A DNA stretch of 8,926 bases from Thermoanaerobaculia bacterium. GTDB lineage: Bacteria; Acidobacteriota; Thermoanaerobaculia; UBA5066. The translations under genes and the position numbers were made by a program. The DNA lies in the NCBI GenBank assembly GCA_017999215.1, contig JAGOBQ010000139.1:1-8926 (forward strand), given 5' to 3'. Below the pieces are notes generated by a model that ran no database searches, had not been told where the DNA came from, and saw only the letters and a list, made by a program, of their open reading frames with translations. Positions 1-6,231 of this stretch are shown here, in pieces. The stretch's first letter is position 1; every line of letters begins with the position of its first letter.

Positions 1-744
1 GGCGGCGGCGAGGCGGGCCGCGTCGTCGTCGGAATCCGTCGTGAGGCCGAGGACCTCGCGGCCCACCTCTCGCTTCAGGTCGGCCGGCGCGCCGAGGGCG
101 ACGAGGCGGCCCCGGTCGAGGAGGCCGATCCGGTTCGCCTCTTCCGCCTCGTCGAAGAGGTGGGTCGTCAGGAGGACGGTCGTCCCGCCCCGCGCGAGCT
201 CGCGCAGGAGCGCGCGGAGGCTGCGCCGCGCGAGCGGGTCGAGGCCCGTCGACGGCTCGTCGAGGAGGAGGACCTTCGGAGCGTGGAGGAGCGCCTTCGC
301 GATCTCGACGCGGCGCGCGAGGCCTCCGGAAAGGGTCTCCACGCGGTCGCCCGCGCGGTCCGCGACCTCCATCCGCGCGAGGAGCTCGCCTGCGCGGGCG
401 CGAAGCGGCGCGCCGCCGAGGCCGAGGACGGCGCCGTGGACGAGGAGGTTCTCGAGGACGGTCAGCTTCCGATCGAGGCTCGGAGACTGGAAGACGACGC
501 CGAGGCGGCGGCGGAGGCCGCGGAGGTCGCGCGCCGGCGAGAGGCCGTCGACGCGGAACGTGCCCGACGAGGGCGGAAGGAGGGTCGAGAGGAGCTTGAA
601 GAGGGTCGTCTTGCCGCCGCCGTTCGGGCCGAGGAGGGCGAAGAGCTCGCCCTCCTCCACGCCGAAGGAGACGGCGTCGAGGGCGAGCCGATCGCCGTAG
701 CTCCGGCTCAGCCCCTCCACCTCGACGAGGGGCGTCGCGCTCAT
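1..744 (-). CDS. ABC transporter ATP-binding protein (DrrA/CcmA-like), C-terminus cut by the window edge
   Basis: This is the ATPase subunit of an ABC-2 type exporter; the substrate cannot be read from the sequence. The 248 visible residues hold a full nucleotide-binding domain: Walker A GPNGGGKTT (39-47), Q-loop Gln86 in VFQSPSLD, signature LSGGLARRVEIAKALL (138-153), Walker B VLLLDEP (158-164), D-loop STGLDP, and switch His195 in TTHLFDEAEE. The signature has Leu where many ABC proteins have Gln, as is common in DrrA-like exporters, and Walker A has Gly in place of the usual Ala. The gene starts at ATG 744, which overlaps the ctaB stop in an ATGA junction, so translation is probably coupled. 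A permease gene would be expected next, beyond position 1. ATPases of this kind are often found beside ctaA/ctaB and oxidase genes, so a role in oxidase or heme biogenesis is plausible but inferred. The family call is firm; the substrate is unknown. Confidence 0.9.
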   Translation of the reverse strand, partial: MSATPLVEVEGLSRSYGDRLALDAVSFGVEEGELFALLGPNGGGKTTLFKLLSTLLPPSSGTFRVDGLSPARDLRGLRRRLGVVFQSPSLDRKLTVLENLLVHGAVLGLGGAPLRARAGELLARMEVADRAGDRVETLSGGLARRVEIAKALLHAPKVLLLDEPSTGLDPLARRSLRALLRELARGGTTVLLTTHLFDEAEEANRIGLLDRGRLVALGAPADLKREVGREVLGLTTDSDDDAARLAAA

Positions 745-1616
745 CCGCCCGAGACGCGGTCGGCGAGGAGGAGGACGACGATCGCCGGGAGCCAGGCGAT
801 GGAAGCGAGGAACATCGACTTCGCGGCCCGGTCGGTCGTCTCGCGGAAGAACGTCACCGCCGTCCCCGCGAACCACGCCGAAAGGAGGAACGCACCGGCC
901 GCGTAGACGAGGCCGGCCGTCCCGAGGGCCGTCGGGAGGACGCTCACCGGGACGAGGAGGAGGCCGAACGCGAGGGCGTGCCGCGCGGAGCTCCGGCCCG
1001 TCGGGTCGACGGTGGAGAGGATCCGGAAGCCGGCCGCGCCGTAGTCCTCGCGGTGCCGCCAGCCGATCGCGTAGAAGTGCGGCATCTGCCAGAGGAAGAG
1101 GATCGCGAAGAGCGCGAGGCCCGGGGCGCCGATCGCGCCGGCCGCGGCCGTGTAGCCGCCGAGCGGCGGGAGGGCGCCGGGGACGGCGCCGACGATCGTC
1201 GAGAGGGGCGAGCGGGTCTTCATCGGGGTGTAGACGAAGACGTAGCTCGTCAGCGTGAGCGCCGCGAGGAAGGCCGTGACGCCGTTCGCGAAGAGCCAGA
1301 GCTCGGCGACGCCGAGGACGGAGAGGAGCGTCGCGAAGGCGACGGCGCCGCCGAACGGAAGCCGCCCCGCCGGGAGCGGCCGCGTCGCGGTGCGCGCCAT
1401 GCGGCGGTCGAGGTCGACCTCGGCGATCTCGTTGAAGGCGCTCGTCCCGGAGGCGACGAGCGCCGTGCCGAGGAGCGTGTGGAGGAGGAGCAGCGGGTCG
1501 ATACCGGCGAGAGGGCCGTCCGTCCCGGCCGCGAAGCCGAGGAAGGCCGTCAGGACGACGAAGACCGTGATCCTTGGCTTCGTCAGCTCGAGGAGGTCGG
1601 CGAGGGCCTGCCTCAC
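741..1616 (-). CDS. ctaB: Protoheme IX farnesyltransferase (heme O synthase)
   Basis: This inner-membrane UbiA-superfamily prenyltransferase adds a farnesyl group from farnesyl diphosphate to heme B, giving heme O, the substrate of CtaA. The 291-residue length is normal. The first Asp-rich motif is visible as NEIAEVDLDRRMARTATRPL (62-81), the typical N-x5-D-x-D followed by MxRTxxRPLP. Other family blocks are YTPMKTRSPLST (129-140), VPGALPPLGGY (145-155), WQMPHFYAIGWRHREDYGAAG (176-196; second Asp-containing motif) and a C-terminal SIAWLPAIVVLLLADR helix. There are about eight or nine hydrophobic segments. The start is GTG at 1616, chosen because a consensus AGGAGG lies 7 bp upstream and the family N-terminus (LLELTKPRITVFV) follows at once. 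The GTG overlaps the ctaA stop (GTGA) and the ctaB stop overlaps the ABC ATPase start (ATGA), showing tight operon structure. Also called cyoE in other organisms. Confidence 0.96.
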   Translation of the reverse strand: MRQALADLLELTKPRITVFVVLTAFLGFAAGTDGPLAGIDPLLLLHTLLGTALVASGTSAFNEIAEVDLDRRMARTATRPLPAGRLPFGGAVAFATLLSVLGVAELWLFANGVTAFLAALTLTSYVFVYTPMKTRSPLSTIVGAVPGALPPLGGYTAAAGAIGAPGLALFAILFLWQMPHFYAIGWRHREDYGAAGFRILSTVDPTGRSSARHALAFGLLLVPVSVLPTALGTAGLVYAAGAFLLSAWFAGTAVTFFRETTDRAAKSMFLASIAWLPAIVVLLLADRVSGG

Positions 1617-2587
1617 GCCGCGGCCTCCTGCGGCTCGCCGATCTCGGCCGTCGCCGGCTCCGGGGAGAGCGCCGCGGCGCGCGCGAGGAGGACCGCGGCG
1701 AGGACGCCCGCGATCCAGAGGAGGCCGCCGACCGCGAGGTGCGCCGAGGTCGCCCAGACGGCCTTCGAAGTCCAGACGGAGGTCGCTCCGAGGGAGACCT
1801 GGACGCTGACGAGGACGAGCCAGAGCGTGGAGAGGCGGCGGAGGCCGGGGAGGACGTCCAGCTTCCGGAGCGCGAGCGCCGCCGCGACGACGAGCGCCGC
1901 GACGGCCCAGGCGAACGCGCGGTGGAGGAAGTGCGCGAGGACGCCGTCGGCGGACCAGTCGGCGCCGGTCGGGACGACCTTGCCGAAGGAAAGGGGCCAG
2001 TCGGGAATCGCGAGGCCGGCGCCCGTGTGCCGGACGATCGCGCCGAGGAGGATCTGGACGTATGTCGCGCCGGCGGCCCAGATCGCGAGGCGGGAGGCGC
2101 GGGCGAGGAGCGCGGGGTCCGTGGCGGCGCGCGGCGCCGCTTCCGTGAAGCGGCGCCAGAAGAGCGAGGTGCGGAGCGCGATCGTCGCCGTGAGCGCGAA
2201 GACGATCTGCGCGAGGCCCGCGTGCGCCGAGGAGACCGCGGGCGGGAGGAGGAAGAGGACCGTCAGCCCGCCGAGGACCGCCTGCGCGAGGATCGCGCCG
2301 AAGGCGGCGAGGCCGAGCCGGAACGTCGTCCGGTCGGTGCGCCGGAAGCCGAGGACGAGGATCTGCAGGCCCACCATCGTCGCGACGGTCGCCGCGATCA
2401 TCCGGTGGCCGTGCTCGTAGAGGATCCCGCCGACCATCGGCGGCATCAGCTTCCCGTAGGAGAGGGGCCAGTCGGGAACGGCGAGGCCGGAGCCGGTCGA
2501 GGTGACGAGCGCGCCGGCGATCAGGAGGAGGAAGACCGAGACCGCGACGGTGCGCGTGGCGATGCGGACGGGCCGGACGGGCGTCAT
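1613..2587 (-). CDS. ctaA: Heme A synthase (COX15/CtaA family)
   Basis: This inner-membrane oxygenase converts heme O, the CtaB product, to heme A for aa3-type cytochrome oxidases. It has 324 residues and about eight hydrophobic helices. The two halves are recognisable repeats: GSGLAVPDWPLSYGKLMP (32-49) and GAGLAIPDWPLSFGKVVP (189-206). The expected heme-ligand positions are present: EHGHR (Glu58, His61), SAHAGLAQ (His122), FLHRAFAW (His222) and SAHLAVGG (His283). The protein contains no cysteine, so it lacks the extracellular Cys pair of Bacillus subtilis CtaA and belongs with the Cys-free forms. ATG 2587 lies 13 bp after the lipoprotein stop. No clear Shine-Dalgarno is visible there, so translation may depend partly on the upstream gene. 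The C-terminal tail is Glu/Ala/Pro-rich and probably cytoplasmic. The identification is firm from the repeats and the four His positions. Confidence 0.95.
   Translation of the reverse strand: MTPVRPVRIATRTVAVSVFLLLIAGALVTSTGSGLAVPDWPLSYGKLMPPMVGGILYEHGHRMIAATVATMVGLQILVLGFRRTDRTTFRLGLAAFGAILAQAVLGGLTVLFLLPPAVSSAHAGLAQIVFALTATIALRTSLFWRRFTEAAPRAATDPALLARASRLAIWAAGATYVQILLGAIVRHTGAGLAIPDWPLSFGKVVPTGADWSADGVLAHFLHRAFAWAVAALVVAAALALRKLDVLPGLRRLSTLWLVLVSVQVSLGATSVWTSKAVWATSAHLAVGGLLWIAGVLAAVLLARAAALSPEPATAEIGEPQEAAA
1624..1629 (-). promoter_or_regulatory. Ribosome binding site deciding the ctaB GTG start
   Basis: The minus strand reads AGGAGG here, 7 bp before GTG 1616. This perfect Shine-Dalgarno core lies inside the last codons of ctaA. 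It supports GTG 1616 as the ctaB start and suggests ctaB can initiate efficiently without relying only on re-initiation after ctaA. Confidence 0.8.
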
Positions 2588-2600
2588 CGCGGCGCGGCGC

Positions 2601-3371
2601 TCACGCGGAGGGGACGGCGGGGAAGGCGACGTCGCGCGCCGCCGTCTCGCCGTCCGAGAGGGTGAGGGTGAAGGTCTGCGGGGGGAGCTTCTCGTGCCAC
2701 GCCTCGACGGTGTAGGTCCCCGCGGGGAGGCCGCGGATCTCGAAGCGGCCGTCGGGCCCCGTCACCGCGAAGAAGGGGTGCGGGACGACGGCGACGAAGG
2801 CGCGCATCCAGGGGTGGACGTCGCACCGGAACGGGACGAGCTCGGGCTTCTCGAACGTCCGCGTGTAGCGGGTGCCGGGCGCGGGCATGCCGAGGTTGAA
2901 GGCCCGGTTCTCCTTCGCGGCGGCGTGGACGTTGTGGATCGTCGCGTCCGAGGAGACGATCTCGAGCGGCTGGCCGGTCATGATCGCGAGGACGCGCGGG
3001 GAGTAGGCGCACCCCTTCTGGTCGAGCGTCTTTGCCTCGGCGGGGGCCGGGTAGACGCCGCTCACGCCTTCCGTCACGCGGAGGAGGACGTTCTCGAGCG
3101 CGCCTTCGGGGCCGACGGCCACCTCGGGCATCTCGGTCTCGCCCGGGTGCTGCCCGTTGCAGAACGGATCGGTCGTCATCGTCACCCGCGTGTTCGCGGG
3201 GGGGGCGCCCTCGAGCGTGACGCGGCCCGCGACGATCGCCGTCCCGAGCTTTCCCGGGGGGCCGGCCGGGGCCTTCGGGGCCTCGGGCGCTTTCGGGCTG
3301 CAGGCGGCGAGGAGAAGGGCGAGGGGAACGAGGCTCCCCCGAAGGGGGCGGAAGGCGGGGAACGTCTTCAT
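2601..3371 (-). CDS. Cupredoxin-like lipoprotein with carboxypeptidase-regulatory-like domain
   Basis: This is a predicted exported, lipid-anchored copper protein of 256 residues. The N-terminus has basic residues, a short hydrophobic run and a lipobox LLAAC, with Cys24 the likely lipidated residue, followed by a Pro/Ala/Lys-rich tether (25-40). Residues 45-100 look like a beta-rich carboxypeptidase-regulatory or plug-like module. Residues 125-195 look like a cupredoxin: TIHNVH (His146 and His149) supplies a candidate N-terminal ligand, and CDVHPWM (Cys183, His186, Met189) has the C-x2-H-x2-M spacing of the amicyanin ligand loop. The end, FAVTGPDGRFEIRGLPAGTY (201-220) and VEAWHEKL, is typical of the regulatory-like fold. 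Cys71 and Cys121 could form a disulfide. ATG 3371 was chosen because it gives a clean signal peptide and lies about 40 nt after the predicted transcription start; a TTG at 3410 would fall almost on that start. Heading the ctaA-ctaB operon suggests electron transfer or copper delivery for an oxidase. Copper binding is inferred from motifs. Confidence 0.82.
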   Translation of the reverse strand: MKTFPAFRPLRGSLVPLALLLAACSPKAPEAPKAPAGPPGKLGTAIVAGRVTLEGAPPANTRVTMTTDPFCNGQHPGETEMPEVAVGPEGALENVLLRVTEGVSGVYPAPAEAKTLDQKGCAYSPRVLAIMTGQPLEIVSSDATIHNVHAAAKENRAFNLGMPAPGTRYTRTFEKPELVPFRCDVHPWMRAFVAVVPHPFFAVTGPDGRFEIRGLPAGTYTVEAWHEKLPPQTFTLTLSDGETAARDVAFPAVPSA

Positions 3372-3385
3372 GCTTTTCGAAGCGC

Positions 3386-3400
3386 CGGACCGGAAGTCCG
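3386..3400 (-). other. Small hairpin in the 5' leader of the lipoprotein-ctaA operon
   Basis: A perfect 5-bp stem (CGGAC with GTCCG) around a 5-nt loop lies 14 nt upstream of ATG 3371, inside the predicted leader. No strong Shine-Dalgarno is visible between it and the start. It could influence translation of the first gene, but such short GC stems also arise by chance in DNA of this composition. Confidence 0.3.
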
Positions 3401-3418
3401 TTAGCCTCAAAACGATTG

Positions 3419-3447
3419 ACTCTATTTCCGGGCTGAGACTCTGTCAA
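3419..3447 (-). promoter_or_regulatory. Sigma70-type promoter for the lipoprotein-ctaA-ctaB-ABC operon
   Basis: On the minus strand a perfect -35 TTGACA (3442-3447) is followed by a 17-bp spacer and a -10 TAGAGT (3419-3424, four of six consensus bases). Transcription would begin near 3412, leaving a leader of about 40 nt before ATG 3371. This is the most AT-rich stretch between the two genes. The promoter lies 27 bp past the stop of the upstream phosphotransferase gene, so the operon has its own start. Short repeats overlap it: TTGAC (3416-3420) is inverted against GTCAA (3443-3447), and GACTCT occurs at 3418-3423 and again at 3437-3442. These could be regulator contacts, but no known operator is recognised. 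Confidence 0.72.
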
Positions 3448-3474
3448 ATCTCCGGCGCCCTGGGGGACGGAGGG

Positions 3475-4998
3475 TCAGAGCGCCTCCTCGAGCCGGTCGC
3501 AGAGCGTCGCCAGGACGGCGAGCCGCGCGGCCTTCTTGTCGGTCGCGGCGACGAGCGTCCACGGGGCGTCCCGCGTCGAGGTGCGTGCGACCATCTCGTC
3601 GATCGCACTCTCGTAGGCGTCCCACTTCTCGCGGTTCCTCCAGTCCTCCTCGGTGATCTTGTGCCTCTTCCATTCGACGGTCTCACGCTCGCGGAAGCGG
3701 CGGAGCTGCTCCTCGGGCGAGATGTGGAGCCAGAGCTTCGAGAGCGCGATCCCCGAATCGACGAGCTGGGCCTCGAAGTCGTTGATCTCGAGGTAGGCCC
3801 GTCTCCACTCCTCCTCCGTCGCGAAGCCCTCGACCCGCTCGACGAGGACGCGCCCGTACCAGGAACGGTCGTAGATCGTGAAGCTCCCGCCCGGCGGGAC
3901 GTGCCTCCAGAATCGCCAGAGGTAGTGGTGCGCGCGCTCCTCGTCGGTCGGCGCGGCGACGGGGATGACGCGGTAGAGGCGGGCGTCGAGGGCCCACGTG
4001 ACGCGCCGGATGGCGCCGCCCTTCCCGGCGGCGTCCGAGCCCTCGAAGACGGCGACGCTCGAGACTCCTTTCCTCTTCCCTACCCACGCGAGCCTCGAGA
4101 GCCGCTCCTGGAGCCGCGGAAGCTCCCTCCCGTACTCCTCTTCGGGAACCGTCCGTTCGAGGTCGATCGTCGAGAGGACGCTCCTTCGCGACGACGAGGG
4201 CTTCGCGGGCCTCGCAGCCTTCGAGGCCTTCTTCGGCGGCGCTGCATCTGCAGCAGGCCGGGCGGCCTTCCGTCCCTCGGTCTCCTTCACGGCGGCGAGG
4301 CGCGCCTCGAGCGCGTCGGCGAGGGCCCGCCCGACGGCGAGGTCGCGCCAGCGGTCGTCCGCGGCCTCGACGATCGTCCAGGGCGACTCGGCCGTGTCGG
4401 TCGCGCAGATCGCCCGCTCCGCGACCTTCGTGAAGCGGTCGTAGCGTCCGAAGTGCTTCCAGTCGAGGCGCGTCACCTTGAAGCGGGTCTCGGGGTCCTT
4501 CTCGGTCTTCTTCAGCCGCTTCTTCTGGGCGTCCTTCGAGAGGTGGAACCAGTACTTGACGAAGAGCGCGCCGTCCTTCGCGAGCGACTCCTCGAAGAAG
4601 GCGACGCGGGCGAGCTCGGCCTCGAATCGGGGGCCGCCGATCTTCCCGGTCGTCCTCTTCAGGATCGGCTCGGTGTACCAGGAGCCGAAGAAGACTCCGA
4701 TCCTCCCGCGGGCGGGGAGCGTCCGCCAGAAACGCCACGCGGCGGGGCGGTCGCGCTCCTCGTCGCTCCGCGGGCCGAAGACGTTCGTCTCGACGCCGCG
4801 CGGGTCGAGCCACTCGAGGAGGCGGTTGACCGTGTCGCCCTTGCCGGAGCCGTCGGCTCCGGCGATGACGACGATCACGGGGACCTTCGTCGTCCGGAGC
4901 GCGAGCTGCGCGGCGAGGAGGCGGGTGCGGATCGCCGGGAGCTCGGCGGCGTACTCGTCCTTCGAGAGCCGGAGGCCCCGCTCGGCCGTCTCGAACAC
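3475..4998 (-). CDS. pap: Polyphosphate:AMP phosphotransferase (two-domain class II PPK2)
   Basis: This cytoplasmic kinase is predicted to phosphorylate AMP to ADP with polyphosphate, linking polyphosphate stores to the adenylate pool. It has 507 residues and two tandem PPK2 P-loop domains, the layout of class II PPK2/PAP enzymes, which are about 500 residues long. The N-terminal domain (about 1-240) has Walker A AGADGSGKG (46-54) but GVFFGSWYTEPI (101-112) where active domains carry the DRSWY block. The C-terminal domain (about 275-507) has EGSDAAGKG (319-327), TIYDRSWYGRVLVERV (374-389) and the lid segment WKRHKITEEDWRNR (443-456), so it is probably the catalytic half. A Lys/Ala/Pro/Ser-rich linker (240-273) joins them. 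The start is GTG 4998, with GGGAGGAG just upstream. The gene lies 106 bp after prfA, behind a likely terminator, and ends before the heme operon promoter. Preference for AMP is inferred from architecture; other nucleotides are possible. Confidence 0.9.
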   Translation of the reverse strand: MFETAERGLRLSKDEYAAELPAIRTRLLAAQLALRTTKVPVIVVIAGADGSGKGDTVNRLLEWLDPRGVETNVFGPRSDEERDRPAAWRFWRTLPARGRIGVFFGSWYTEPILKRTTGKIGGPRFEAELARVAFFEESLAKDGALFVKYWFHLSKDAQKKRLKKTEKDPETRFKVTRLDWKHFGRYDRFTKVAERAICATDTAESPWTIVEAADDRWRDLAVGRALADALEARLAAVKETEGRKAARPAADAAPPKKASKAARPAKPSSSRRSVLSTIDLERTVPEEEYGRELPRLQERLSRLAWVGKRKGVSSVAVFEGSDAAGKGGAIRRVTWALDARLYRVIPVAAPTDEERAHHYLWRFWRHVPPGGSFTIYDRSWYGRVLVERVEGFATEEEWRRAYLEINDFEAQLVDSGIALSKLWLHISPEEQLRRFRERETVEWKRHKITEEDWRNREKWDAYESAIDEMVARTSTRDAPWTLVAATDKKAARLAVLATLCDRLEEAL

Positions 4999-5001
4999 GT
5001 G

Positions 5002-5009
5002 CTCCTCCC
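5002..5009 (-). promoter_or_regulatory. Ribosome binding site deciding the pap GTG start
   Basis: The minus strand reads GGGAGGAG here, ending 3 bp before GTG 4998 (5 bp if GGGAGG is taken as the core). It supports GTG 4998 as the start. A very GC-rich palindromic stretch (5007-5021, including GGGGCCCC at 5014-5021) lies directly upstream and could fold near the ribosome site. Confidence 0.7.
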
Positions 5010-5047
5010 GGCCGGGGCCCCGCGGGCGGGATGCGCGAAGGAGAGGG

Positions 5048-5083
5048 GAAACGAAACACGGCGCGGCGAAAAGGATCGCGCCG
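5048..5083 (-). terminator. Probable intrinsic terminator after prfA
   Basis: Reading the minus strand past the prfA stop, a 7-bp perfect stem (CGGCGCG with CGCGCCG, outer ends 5083 and 5059) closes an 11-nt loop and is followed by the T-rich tail TGTTTCGTTT (5058-5049). The stem starts 21 bp after the prfA stop codon. The tail is interrupted by C and G, so termination may be partial, with read-through into the phosphotransferase gene. Confidence 0.55.
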
Positions 5084-5104
5084 CTCGGACGAGCCCCGGG
5101 GACG

Positions 5105-6187
5105 TCAGGCCTTGGCGAGCTCCATTTTGAGCTTTTCGGCCTGGAAATGGGCGACCAGCGGGTCGATCAGCTCGTCCAGCCTCCCGTCGAGAACCTCGCC
5201 GAGCCGGTGCGAGGTGAACCCGATCCGGTGGTCCGTCACCCGGGACTGGGGAAAATTGTAGGTGCGGATCTTCTCGGAACGGTCGCCGGAGCCGACCATC
5301 TTCTTCCGGTCGGCCGCGTAGGCCGCTTCCTGACGCTCCCGCTCCACCTCGAAGAGCCGCGCCCGGAGGACGCGCATCGCCTTCGCCTTGTTCTTGATCT
5401 GCGAGCGCTCGTCCTGGCACTGGACGACGGTGTTCGTCGGGAGGTGGGTGATTCGGACTGCGGAATAGGTCGTGTTGACCCCCTGCCCGCCCGGACCGGA
5501 GGCGCAGAAGAGGTCGAGGCGCAGGTCCTTCTCGGCGATCTCGAGCTCGACCTCCTCGGCCTCGGGAAGGATGGCCACGGTCGCCGCCGAGGTGTGGATG
5601 CGCCCCTGGGATTCCGTCTCGGGGACCCGCTGGACGCGGTGAACGCCCCCCTCGTACTTCAGGCGCGAGAACGCGCCCTCGCCCTCGACGATCGCCTGGA
5701 CTTCCTTGAGGCCGCCGCGGCCGCCCGACTCGGAGCGGTCGATGACCTCGACGCGCCAGCCGCGCGCCTCGGCGTAGCGGACGTACATCCGGAAGAGCTC
5801 CTCGGCGAAGAGGGCGGCCTCGTCGCCGCCCGTCCCGGCCCGGATCTCGAGGACGACGTTCTTGCCGTCGTTCGGGTCCTTCGGGAGGAGGAGGATGCGG
5901 ATCTCCTCCTCCAGCGCGGCGACGGACTGCTTCAGGCCGTCGGCTTCGGCCTGGGCCATCTCGCGGAGCTCGTCGCCGGCGGGGAGCGTCTCGAGCATCT
6001 CGAGCGCGCCGGCGAGGTCGGCCTGCGCCTTCCGCAGCTCGCGCACCTTCTCGACGACGGACGCGATCTCCCGCATCGCCCGGTGGATCTTCGTCGACTC
6101 CTGGTGGTCGGAGGCGACGTCCGGGCTGCCGAGCCGCTCCTCGAGTGAGGCGTATCGCCTTTCGATCTCGTCGAGCTTCTCGAGCAT
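5105..6187 (-). CDS. prfA: Peptide chain release factor 1 (RF1)
   Basis: RF1 recognises UAA and UAG stop codons in the ribosomal A site and triggers peptidyl-tRNA hydrolysis. At 360 residues it has the normal length. The N-terminal helical domain begins MLEKLDEIERRYASLEERL. The codon-recognition block HRVQRVPETESQGRIHTSA (183-201) holds a P-x-T tripeptide (Pro189-Glu190-Thr191), which marks RF1; RF2 has SPF here. The catalytic GGQ is at 233-235 in ASGPGGQGVNTTYSAVR (229-245), where Gln is the residue methylated by PrmC in other bacteria. The Tyr after NTT replaces the Asp common at that place. The C-terminal RTYNFPQSRVTDHRIG block (308-323) is typical. ATG 6187 gives the family N-terminus, although the only Shine-Dalgarno-like bases (AGG) touch the start codon. 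It follows rpmE by 44 bp, a pairing seen in many bacteria. The usual prmC is not next; the phosphotransferase gene is. Confidence 0.97.
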   Translation of the reverse strand: MLEKLDEIERRYASLEERLGSPDVASDHQESTKIHRAMREIASVVEKVRELRKAQADLAGALEMLETLPAGDELREMAQAEADGLKQSVAALEEEIRILLLPKDPNDGKNVVLEIRAGTGGDEAALFAEELFRMYVRYAEARGWRVEVIDRSESGGRGGLKEVQAIVEGEGAFSRLKYEGGVHRVQRVPETESQGRIHTSAATVAILPEAEEVELEIAEKDLRLDLFCASGPGGQGVNTTYSAVRITHLPTNTVVQCQDERSQIKNKAKAMRVLRARLFEVERERQEAAYAADRKKMVGSGDRSEKIRTYNFPQSRVTDHRIGFTSHRLGEVLDGRLDELIDPLVAHFQAEKLKMELAKA

Positions 6188-6199
6188 CCTGCGATTCCC

Positions 6200-6222
6200 G
6201 GGTCAGAAGGGGAGGGAGGGGG
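6200..6222 (+). other. G-quadruplex-type motif between rpmE and prfA
   Basis: The plus strand carries four G-runs of 3, 4, 3 and 5 bases (6200-6202, 6209-6212, 6214-6216, 6218-6222) separated by loops of 6, 1 and 1 nt. This satisfies the usual G4 pattern. The G-rich strand is the template for rpmE-prfA, so the mRNA is C-rich here and no RNA quadruplex is expected. It fills most of the 44-bp gap and could slow polymerase, or it may reflect high GC alone. Confidence 0.4.
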
Positions 6223-6231
6223 CCGGCCTCC

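Noticed and set aside
41..906. Two overlapping plus-strand open frames at the left edge
   Set aside because: The minus strand encodes an ABC ATPase with Walker A, signature and Walker B motifs here, so these are shadows.
3372..3410. A longer N-terminus for the lipoprotein from TTG 3410
   Set aside because: It would place 13 polar residues before the signal peptide and start within about 2 nt of the predicted transcription start.
3450..3472. A possible terminator hairpin after pap (CTCCG with CGGAG)
   Set aside because: The stem is only 5 bp with a 13-nt loop, and it is followed by ATTTGAC rather than a T-run; this is too weak to call.
3157..5130. A 657-codon open frame on the plus strand across the lipoprotein promoter and pap
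   Set aside because: It is antisense to two confidently identified genes, is rich in Arg/Pro/Gly/Glu/Leu without recognisable motifs, and arises from the GC-rich codon bias of the real genes.
4478..6148. A 556-codon open frame on the plus strand across pap and prfA
   Set aside because: It is antisense to RF1 with its GGQ motif and to the phosphotransferase; there are no domain motifs or ribosome site.
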